Of a DNA stretch of 9,760 nucleotides, positions 3,564 through 9,760 are shown piece by piece. The translations under genes were made by a program, and so were the position numbers. The DNA comes from an uncultured Oscillospiraceae bacterium (lineage in GTDB: Bacteria > Bacillota > Clostridia > Oscillospirales > Oscillospiraceae): the NCBI GenBank assembly GCA_900762005.1, contig CAAFEV010000026.1:1-9760 (forward strand), read 5' to 3'. How positions within the stretch are numbered: the first letter of the stretch is position 1; the number at the start of each line of letters is the position of its first letter. The notes under the pieces are model-generated. The model saw only the letters and a program-made list of their open reading frames with translations. It ran no database searches and was not told where the DNA came from.

Positions 3564-6536
3564 TTATCCGATATCCGTTGTTTCCACGGACGTGACATCT
3601 TCCTCGGACGGCGCAATCCCGTCCGTCGGTGCGGCCTCATCGGGCGGCGCAGACATATCGGACAGCTTGACCGCGTCGGCCGGCAGAACGTCGGCATCGG
3701 CTTCGGGCAGGCTCTCTTCTTCGGGCAATTCCGCTGCGGCAATATCCATCACGCGGGGCTTGTCCGGCAGCAGTACGGGTCGTTTGCGCAGGAAGAACAC
3801 CAGCGCAAGGAACAGCACCAGAGAAATCACGGAAATTACAGCCCCGAGCGTCAGCCCCGGCGTGCGGTATTGCAGACGGATTTCATGTGTGCCCGCGCTC
3901 AGGGGGAAGCAAATTACCGCATCGGTCAGCCTAACCGCCTCGGCAGAGGCGTCAAAGTGTTTGGCAAGCGCAACCTGCTTGCCGTCCACATAAGCAGTCC
4001 AGCCCGGCTCATAAGGAATAGAGGTGTAAAAAAGCCCGTCCTGCTTTGCAGTAACCGTGCCTGCAAGCGCAGTGTCTGAAAACGCCGTCAGAACAAACGG
4101 CTCGTCGGCAAGCTTTGCAAGGCCGCGGTCAAACACGTCGTTGTTCTGCTGCGCCACATTGCAGTAGACCGAGCCGCCCGAGGAGTTTGTAATATTGAAC
4201 TCGAAAACCAGCTCGTCGCCGGCAGAGCAGTTTCCGATGCTGAACAGAGACGGTACATTTGCCTTGCGCGAGAAAAGGCGGGTGCCATTTTGCGTCACCG
4301 AGACCTCCTTCGCGCCGTAGCAGCAGACAGAAACGCAGTACAGACCGCCAGAAGTTACGGTGTAGACGCAGCGCAGCTTGGTTTCCTGCCTGCCGTCCTG
4401 TGTGGTGTAATAAAAACGGTCTCCCGAAACATAGAAATCGGTGCCGTCATCCGCCTCCAAGTCCGTATGCTTCAGCGCGGTATAAAGCGGATCGTCGATG
4501 CCCGTGGCAAGCGCAAAGAGCTTTTGCTGATCGCGCATCGGGTCGATGTATATCCGGTTACCCTTATCGGACACGAAGTCCGACAGTGCCGAATCGGCCA
4601 TAAAGCCGAGTCCGATATAGGCTTTGGATTGCAGGAGCTTTGTGCCGCCGCTGTTGGCAACCTCGGTGTTGTAGTCTGTGTTCCGATGCTGATTCAGGCG
4701 GTCGTACAGGTATTTCACGCCGAGCATGGTGTTGGCAAACGGGGTAGCCTCGAAATAGGAATAGGTGTTTGCCGCAGGATAGGCGCACAGTCCGAGGGAG
4801 CGGGCAAAACGGCAGAAATTTGCATTTGCAGAGGAGGAGAAGACGCTCACACCGTTGAACCCGTAGAGCGCACCTTCGTTGAGGGTATAGGTTCCGGTAT
4901 TTTCACTGCGATAGAACAGCTCGTCGCTGTGTTCGTCGGCGTAATTCTCCAAGGCGCGGACGCTTTGATACTCCCAAAGATAGCTGTCGCGGTCGGTCGC
5001 ACCGATTTCATTGGCTCCCAGAGCAAAATCCATGCTCATTTCAAAGACAATGACAAAGCACAGCAGGCTGATGCTGACGATTTTACGCTTTCCGCTCGGG
5101 CGGTAGAGAAACAGGCTCACGCCGACGGCTACCCACACAAGCGTTGCAAACAGCAGCATCCGCGGTGCGGGCGATTGCAGCAGGGTGAGAAAATCTGCCT
5201 TTTTCAAAAGCTGCCAAAGCATCGAAAGCGTTTTGCTAAGGTCGGGCAGGAAGGCATTCGCGAGCAGCAGCGCGCCGACCCCCAAAATAATGAAGCAGTG
5301 CCGCTTTTTCAGGCCGTCAAACTGTGTAAAGGCGCGGTATGCCATTGCAATCAGCACGAAGCTCATCAAAAAGCTGTAGCGGTAGGGCAGGCAATTCGGA
5401 ATGTGCATCCCGTGCCAGAGATAATCCAGCTTGCGCGAAATGAGACTGACAAGGAAAAACAGTAGCAAAAAGGCATAAAACAGCTTTTCCCGCAGCTTGA
5501 TTTTTTTGCAGCAGAAGAGATAAACCGCCAGCAGCACAGCGGTAAAGCTGCAAAACAGATTCGGCATTCCGCCGTACCACGTGGGTGTCTGTCCGGTCAG
5601 CAGAGTGGAGAAAATCTGCCGTGTTGCGTCCCACGCGCCGGGCAGCGTCTCTTCCTTTAAAACAGACCAAAGGCTCTGCCCGGAGACAGTAATACCGTTC
5701 GCGCTTTCCGCAATGTTCAGCGAAAGGGGCTCAACCTCCTTTGCAACGGAGGAATAGGTGTTTTGCATTGCGAGAATGGTCGGCACCCAGAGCATGGCGG
5801 CAATGCCGACGCCGAGCAGGGTGCAAAGCCCGATGCGTGCAAACCGCCGCAGGAGATTACCGAAGCCATTCCACTTTACAAGGCAGAAGCCGATAAAGCA
5901 GAACACCACAAAAATGCAGCAAAAAAACGCGATATAGTAATTACACCACAGCGACAGTGTCAGCGCAACCACATACAGACGAAAGTGTCCGTCGCGCAGC
6001 AGGGCAACGGTACCCGCAACCAGCAGTGGCAGCAGGGCGAACACATCGAGCCACATGATGTTCCAGTAATAGCCCGCCGACCATGCGCACAGTGCGTACA
6101 TTAGGGCAAAAAAGATGAGCGTCAGGTTGTTCTTGCGGTAAACCGTGCGCAGGAAAATGCAGAAGAACAGCCCTGCCATGCCGATTTTCAAAATTGTCGC
6201 AAAGGCGAAGAATTCTCGCATCATGCTCAGGGGCACCAATGCCGAGAGCAGATAAATCGGACTTGCCAGATAATAGGCAAACAGGGAGGTAAACCCCATG
6301 CCTGCGCCGAAGTGCCATGTGTATTGCAGACTGCCGCCGTTCAGCAGCTTGTCGCGAAAGACCAGAAGGAAAGGGTAATACTGATGCCAGCCGTCGCTTG
6401 ACAGAAGCTGCCGCTGACCGAAGGGGAAAATCGGCAGGCAGGCAAAGCAAATCGAAGCAATCAGCATCGGCAGGAAAAATGAGAGCAGGGTCGGCAGACG
6501 TTTTTGCCATGCGGTTTGCCGCAGCGGTGTGGTCAT
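3564..6536 (-). CDS. yfhO: YfhO-family multi-membrane protein (GT-C-like), with long acidic tail
   Basis: YfhO proteins are large membrane proteins of GT-C glycosyltransferase type; in Bacillus subtilis YfhO works with a CsbB-type flippase-coupled enzyme in glycosylating lipoteichoic acid on the outer face. This 990-residue copy has a first membrane segment at about 17-38, then S-S-D-G-W-H-Q-Y-Y-P-F (46-56), the D/Q-Y loop where GT-C enzymes place catalytic acid residues. About a dozen membrane segments follow to about 500. L-P-Y-R-Y-S-F-L-M-S-F (383-393), G-V-K-Y-L (606-610) and P-Y-E-P-G-W-T-A-Y-V-D-G-K (841-853) are family hallmarks. An extracytoplasmic region (about 505-893) leads to a last membrane segment (about 894-916) and a basic R-K-R. 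An acidic, Pro/Ala-rich tail of about 65 residues (925-990) is unusual. The start overlaps the pdxK stop as ATGA, with AAAGGGGG upstream. No CsbB-type partner is in the window. No terminator follows. Confidence 0.9.
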   Translation of the reverse strand: MTTPLRQTAWQKRLPTLLSFFLPMLIASICFACLPIFPFGQRQLLSSDGWHQYYPFLLVFRDKLLNGGSLQYTWHFGAGMGFTSLFAYYLASPIYLLSALVPLSMMREFFAFATILKIGMAGLFFCIFLRTVYRKNNLTLIFFALMYALCAWSAGYYWNIMWLDVFALLPLLVAGTVALLRDGHFRLYVVALTLSLWCNYYIAFFCCIFVVFCFIGFCLVKWNGFGNLLRRFARIGLCTLLGVGIAAMLWVPTILAMQNTYSSVAKEVEPLSLNIAESANGITVSGQSLWSVLKEETLPGAWDATRQIFSTLLTGQTPTWYGGMPNLFCSFTAVLLAVYLFCCKKIKLREKLFYAFLLLFFLVSLISRKLDYLWHGMHIPNCLPYRYSFLMSFVLIAMAYRAFTQFDGLKKRHCFIILGVGALLLANAFLPDLSKTLSMLWQLLKKADFLTLLQSPAPRMLLFATLVWVAVGVSLFLYRPSGKRKIVSISLLCFVIVFEMSMDFALGANEIGATDRDSYLWEYQSVRALENYADEHSDELFYRSENTGTYTLNEGALYGFNGVSVFSSSANANFCRFARSLGLCAYPAANTYSYFEATPFANTMLGVKYLYDRLNQHRNTDYNTEVANSGGTKLLQSKAYIGLGFMADSALSDFVSDKGNRIYIDPMRDQQKLFALATGIDDPLYTALKHTDLEADDGTDFYVSGDRFYYTTQDGRQETKLRCVYTVTSGGLYCVSVCCYGAKEVSVTQNGTRLFSRKANVPSLFSIGNCSAGDELVFEFNITNSSGGSVYCNVAQQNNDVFDRGLAKLADEPFVLTAFSDTALAGTVTAKQDGLFYTSIPYEPGWTAYVDGKQVALAKHFDASAEAVRLTDAVICFPLSAGTHEIRLQYRTPGLTLGAVISVISLVLFLALVFFLRKRPVLLPDKPRVMDIAAAELPEEESLPEADADVLPADAVKLSDMSAPPDEAAPTDGIAPSEEDVTSVETTDIG

Positions 6537-7381
6537 AACGTGTCAGCCCCCTTTGCTTGCAGTTGCGCCATCAGGTCGGGCAGCGTTGCTTCAAAATCAA
6601 CACCGTACCATGCGTGCTCGGAGTTTTTTAAGGTTACGCGGATGGTTTTTACGACATAATCCGCAGCAAGCGCGATTGCCGAACGGAGAGACAGCCCGCG
6701 CAACAGCGCGCCGACACAGCTTGCCGCAAATAAATCGCCCGTGCCGTGAAACAGAGCGGGCACATAGTCCGTCAGGTGGAGCAGCGGCGTACCGTCTGCT
6801 TGCAGGGCGGCAACGCCCATGTGCGCTTCGTCGGGGCGAATGCCGGTAATCACGGCGGTTTTGCAGCCGAGCTTCAGCAGTGCGGTCAGCAGAGCGTTTG
6901 TATACGTCTCGTCATGCGTCTCGCGGTAGGGCAGTCCGGTCAGCAGGCACGCCTCGGTGACATTCGGCGTGAGCACATCGGCGCGGGAGCAGAGCCGGCG
7001 CATCGCATCGGGAAAATCCTCGGGAAAGCCGGCATAGAGCTTGCCGTGATCAGCCATCACGGGATCGACAAAGCGCAGGGTCTGCGGGGTGCCGAAGCAT
7101 TCAAAAAAGTCCTTTACCAGAGAAATTTGCGCGGCAGAGGCGAGATAGCCGGTGTAAATCGCGTCAAACTGCACGCCGAGTGCCTGCCAGTGGTCAATCA
7201 TACAGGGCAGACATTCGGTCATATCGTAGCTGACAAAGCCTTCAAAGGCGGTGTGCGTGGAGAGAAACGCCGTCGGCAGTGCGGCACATTCGACACCCAT
7301 TGCGCTCAAAACCGGCAAAGCAACCGTCTGAGAGCATTTTCCGAGACAGGAAAAATCCTGAATACTTGCAATCCGTTTCAT
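6533..7381 (-). CDS. pdxK: Pyridoxamine/pyridoxal kinase (PdxK/PdxY type, ribokinase superfamily)
   Basis: This enzyme phosphorylates pyridoxal, pyridoxamine or pyridoxine with ATP, for vitamin B6 salvage in the cytoplasm. The 282-residue protein has normal length. The N-terminal S-I-Q-D-F-S-C-L-G-K-C-S (6-17) is the substrate-side motif of the clostridial pyridoxamine-kinase group; V-D-P-V-M-A-D-H-G-K-L-Y (105-116), T-P-N-V-T-E-A (138-144) and H-G-T-G-D-L-F-A (212-219) are ribokinase-superfamily motifs, with D216 the expected catalytic base. The start is set by AAGGGG with a 5-base spacer before ATG. It overlaps yfhO by 4 bases (ATGA), so the two are translationally coupled. The choice of pdxK over pdxY is uncertain and the preferred vitamer cannot be read from sequence. 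A hydroxymethylpyrimidine kinase is less likely given the N-terminal motif. Confidence 0.9.
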   Translation of the reverse strand: MKRIASIQDFSCLGKCSQTVALPVLSAMGVECAALPTAFLSTHTAFEGFVSYDMTECLPCMIDHWQALGVQFDAIYTGYLASAAQISLVKDFFECFGTPQTLRFVDPVMADHGKLYAGFPEDFPDAMRRLCSRADVLTPNVTEACLLTGLPYRETHDETYTNALLTALLKLGCKTAVITGIRPDEAHMGVAALQADGTPLLHLTDYVPALFHGTGDLFAASCVGALLRGLSLRSAIALAADYVVKTIRVTLKNSEHAWYGVDFEATLPDLMAQLQAKGADTL

Positions 7382-7430
7382 AAAATCCCCTTGTAGCGTA
7401 AAATAAGCAGCAAAATTTCAGCATATCCGT

Positions 7431-7459
7431 ATTATAACGCATTTTGCCGGAAAAGAAAA
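7431..7459 (-). promoter_or_regulatory. Probable promoter of pdxK-yfhO
   Basis: A perfect -10 TATAAT lies on the minus strand at 7431-7436, about 50 bases before the pdxK start. The best -35 at 17 bases (7454-7459, TTTTCT) is weak, so activation or an alternative spacing is possible. It lies between the tex terminator and pdxK, where a promoter is expected. Confidence 0.5.
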
Positions 7460-7497
7460 GCCCGACCGGGAAAAATCTTCCCTATGCACGCAAAACA

Positions 7498-7526
7498 CCG
7501 CACCCGCAGAAAACCTGCGGATGCGG
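7498..7526 (-). terminator. Terminator hairpin after tex
   Basis: CCGCACCCGCAG (7498-7509) pairs with CTGCGGATGCGG (7515-7526). As minus-strand RNA it is a 12-bp stem with one G-U pair and a 5-nt loop. The following TGTTTTG is a short T tract. It lies 28 bases past the tex stop codon. Confidence 0.7.
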
Positions 7527-7553
7527 TAATGGCAGGTGCTTGCCTGTTGTCGG

Positions 7554-9722
7554 TTATTCCGGTAAATCGCGCATGGTCAGGCTGATTCTGCCGCGCTGCT
7601 CATCTACCTCCAATACCGCGACCTTGACAATGTCGCCGACGCTGAGAACCTCCGACGGGTGACGGATAAAGCGGTTGCAGACGCGGGAGATATGCACCAA
7701 ACCGTCCTGATGCACACCGATGTCCACGAACACGCCGAAGTCAATCACGTTGCGCACCGTACCGGTGAGAATCATGCCGGGCTTCAAATCCTTCAAATCT
7801 AAAACGTCCGTGCGTAAAATCGGGGGCGGCAGATCGTCACGCGGGTCGCGTCCTGGTTTACATAATTCTTTCACAATGTCCTGTAAGGTGGGCAGACCTA
7901 CGCCGCATTCGGCGGCTGCCCTCTGCGCACCAAAGGCGGCAAGGCGTTCCGGCAGAGTCTTTTGCAACGCCCCGCCCACGGCATCGGTGACGGTAAAGCC
8001 GCACAGCTTCAGCAGTGTCTCAGCGGCGGCATAGGACTCCGGGTGTACACCGGTGTTGTCCAGAAGCTGCTTGCTCTCCGGCACGCGCAAAAAGCCCGCC
8101 GCCTGCTCATATGCCCTTTGGCCCAGCTTCGGCACCTTTAAAAGCTGCTTTCTCGCGGTGAAAATCCCGTTTTCCTCGCGATAGGCGACAACGTTCTTTG
8201 CAATAGCGGCGTTCAGTCCGGCAACGCGCCGTAACAGGCTTGCCGAGGCAGTGTTCAAATCCACACCGACGGCGTTGACGCAGGATTCCACTACGCCGTC
8301 CAAGGCTTCGTCCAAGCGTTTTTCGGGCAAATCGTGCTGGTATTGCCCGACGCCAATTGCCTTCGGGTCGATTTTGACAAGCTCCGCCAAGGGATCCTGC
8401 AGCCGCCGCGCAATCGAGACGGCAGAGCGCAGATTGACATCATACTGCGGAAACTCCTCCGCTGCAATCGGAGAGGCGGAATAGACCGACGCGCCCGCCT
8501 CGGAGACAATCATATACGAAACGCCCTGCACACGGTGCAGCAGCTCGCAGACCGCCTGCTCAGTCTCCCGCGAGGCAGTGCCGTTGCCGATGGCAATGTG
8601 GGTAATTGTGTGCCGCTTCACAAGCTGTTCGAGAGCTGCAATCGCCTCCTCGCGCTTTGCCTTGGAGAAGGTCGGGTAGACCACGGCGGTATCAAGCACC
8701 TTGCCCGTGCCGTCCACAACGGCAACCTTACAGCCGTGGCTGTAGCCGGGGTCAAGCCCCATCGTCGTGTGTCCCTTGACCGGCGGCTGCATCAGGAGCG
8801 GACGCAGATTCAGGGCAAAATTATGAATGGCACCCTCATTCGCCTCGTCGGTGAGGGCAGAGCGAATTTCGCGCTCCATGCTCGGCGCAATCAGACGGTC
8901 ATAGGCATCATCCGCTGCGGTGCGGACAAACGCCGTCGCGCTGCTGCCCGGGCAGAGCACCGCTCTGCGCACGCAGATAAGTGCCTGTTCACGGTCAGAT
9001 TCCAGGCTGACCTTGAGCGCGCCCTCGCGCTCACCGCGGTTGACAGCAAGCACCTGATGCCCCGCGACCTTCGGCAATGGCTGCGTAAAGTCAAAATAGG
9101 TGCGGTAAACCGCCGCCGTCTGCTCGTCCTGCTTGCCCTTGCAGACAACGCTGCGCAGCACCGCGCTGCGGCGCAGGAACTGCCGTAGAATTCCGCGAAT
9201 GGCGGCATCGTCGGAAATCTGCTCGGCGATGATGTCCGATGCACCGGCAAGTGCCTCCTCGACAGAGCCGACGCCAAGCTCTTGGTTTACATAATCTTTG
9301 GCCAACACCTCCGGCTCCGGCAAATCCCGCGTCTGCGCAAACAGAGCGGCAGCCAGCGGCTCCAAGCCTTTCTCCTTTGCAACCGTGGCACGGGTGCGGC
9401 GTTTGGGCTTATAGGGACGGTATAAATCCTCCAGCTCGGCGAGGGTTGCCGCCTGCTCCAGTGCGGCGGAAAGCTCGTCGGTCATCTTCTCCTGCGCTTC
9501 AATCGACTTGCGGATTTCCGTCCGTCGCTGCGCTAGGCTGCGCAGGTAGGTCAGACGGTCAAAAAGATTGCGCAGAGTGGTATCGTCCATTGCACCGTGC
9601 AGCTCCTTGCGGTAGCGCGCAATAAAGGGAATCGTATTGCCCTCGTCAAGCATGGTAACGACATTCTGCACCGATTGCAGCGGCTGCTTAAGCTCAGCAG
9701 CCAGCATTTGAATAATATCCAT
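7554..9722 (-). CDS. tex: Tex-family S1 RNA-binding transcription accessory protein
   Basis: Tex is a conserved cytoplasmic nucleic-acid-binding protein, related to eukaryotic Spt6, linked to transcription and toxin-gene expression in several bacteria. At 722 residues it is of normal length. The N-terminal helical region (1-190) contains I-P-F-I-A-R-Y-R-K-E (31-40) and L-E-D-L-Y-R-P-Y-K-P-K-R-R-T-R (97-111). A YqgF/RNase H-like domain follows (about 318-445) with M-G-L-D-P-G (321-326). Helix-hairpin-helix segments lie at about 485-560, including V-D-L-N-T-A-S (487-493) and the K-V-P-K-L-G region (529-534). An S1 domain occupies about 646-716 (G-T-V-R-N-V-I-D-F-G-V-F-V-D-I-G). The start is supported by GGAGG four bases before ATG 9722. 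It looks monocistronic, with its own terminator; its promoter lies mostly beyond the window. No missing domain or oddity is seen. Confidence 0.97.
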   Translation of the reverse strand: MDIIQMLAAELKQPLQSVQNVVTMLDEGNTIPFIARYRKELHGAMDDTTLRNLFDRLTYLRSLAQRRTEIRKSIEAQEKMTDELSAALEQAATLAELEDLYRPYKPKRRTRATVAKEKGLEPLAAALFAQTRDLPEPEVLAKDYVNQELGVGSVEEALAGASDIIAEQISDDAAIRGILRQFLRRSAVLRSVVCKGKQDEQTAAVYRTYFDFTQPLPKVAGHQVLAVNRGEREGALKVSLESDREQALICVRRAVLCPGSSATAFVRTAADDAYDRLIAPSMEREIRSALTDEANEGAIHNFALNLRPLLMQPPVKGHTTMGLDPGYSHGCKVAVVDGTGKVLDTAVVYPTFSKAKREEAIAALEQLVKRHTITHIAIGNGTASRETEQAVCELLHRVQGVSYMIVSEAGASVYSASPIAAEEFPQYDVNLRSAVSIARRLQDPLAELVKIDPKAIGVGQYQHDLPEKRLDEALDGVVESCVNAVGVDLNTASASLLRRVAGLNAAIAKNVVAYREENGIFTARKQLLKVPKLGQRAYEQAAGFLRVPESKQLLDNTGVHPESYAAAETLLKLCGFTVTDAVGGALQKTLPERLAAFGAQRAAAECGVGLPTLQDIVKELCKPGRDPRDDLPPPILRTDVLDLKDLKPGMILTGTVRNVIDFGVFVDIGVHQDGLVHISRVCNRFIRHPSEVLSVGDIVKVAVLEVDEQRGRISLTMRDLPE

Positions 9723-9760
9723 AGCTCCTCCGTTCTTGGCTGTTACTTTCGTTAATCTAC

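Noticed and set aside
4290..5465. 391-codon open frame on the plus strand
   Set aside because: It lies wholly antisense to yfhO, is composed of Gln/His/Arg/Ala-rich sequence typical of reverse-frame translation of GC-rich genes, and has no recognisable domain.
6746..7396. 216-codon plus-strand open frame
   Set aside because: It is antisense to pdxK, which shows intact ribokinase motifs along its whole length.
7461..7470. CCCGACCGGG as a second tex terminator or hairpin
   Set aside because: The 4-bp arms leave a 2-base loop, too tight to fold; the 12-bp hairpin at 7498-7526 already serves as terminator.
8334..9188. 284-codon open frame on the plus strand
   Set aside because: It is antisense to tex, whose domains cover the region without interruption, and it shows no family motifs.

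Overview
The window looks like a chromosomal segment from a fairly GC-rich, endospore-forming member of the Clostridia, possibly an Oscillospiraceae/Ruminococcaceae-type gut anaerobe. The evidence is a spmA-spmB spore-maturation pair, a Firmicutes-style YfhO membrane protein, strong purine-rich ribosome binding sites (GGAGG type) and a clostridial-style small acyl-carrier-like protein beginning M-V-F-E. The genus assignment is inference. No tRNA, rRNA, CRISPR array, transposase or phage gene is visible.

All eight credible genes lie on the minus strand, so in transcription order they run from high to low coordinates. tex (7554-9722) is followed by a hairpin terminator (7498-7526). A TATAAT promoter box (7431-7436) then precedes pdxK-yfhO (7381 down to 3564), which overlap by 4 nt as ATGA. 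After yfhO there is no obvious terminator. Instead there is a promoter (TTGCAT-17-TATACT) with a dyad just downstream of its -10 box, reading into a 75-residue acyl-carrier-like gene (3235-3462). That gene ends at a strong hairpin with T runs on both strands (3158-3206). spmA and spmB follow and overlap by 8 nt, ending in a hairpin that includes the spmB stop codon. A second TTGCAT-17-TATCAT promoter then drives an unassigned polytopic membrane protein and rpiB, which are 13 nt apart. rpiB is closed by an 18-bp perfect inverted repeat.

The first ~260 bases hold no gene. They contain an 81-bp perfect direct repeat with a 154-bp period (1-81 and 155-235), cut by the window edge and rich in hairpins. 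One end of this repeat is also one arm of the rpiB terminator-like palindrome.

Functionally this is mostly housekeeping: Tex (nucleic-acid-binding transcription factor), vitamin B6 salvage, cell-envelope glycosylation (YfhO), spore maturation and pentose phosphate metabolism. No multi-gene undescribed system is evident. The item most worth a second look is the acyl-carrier-like protein. It keeps the family's length and helix pattern, but has proline where the phosphopantetheine-bearing serine should be and contains no serine at all. Secondary points of interest are the repeat/palindrome module at the left edge, the long acidic tail on YfhO, and the unassigned membrane protein coupled to rpiB.
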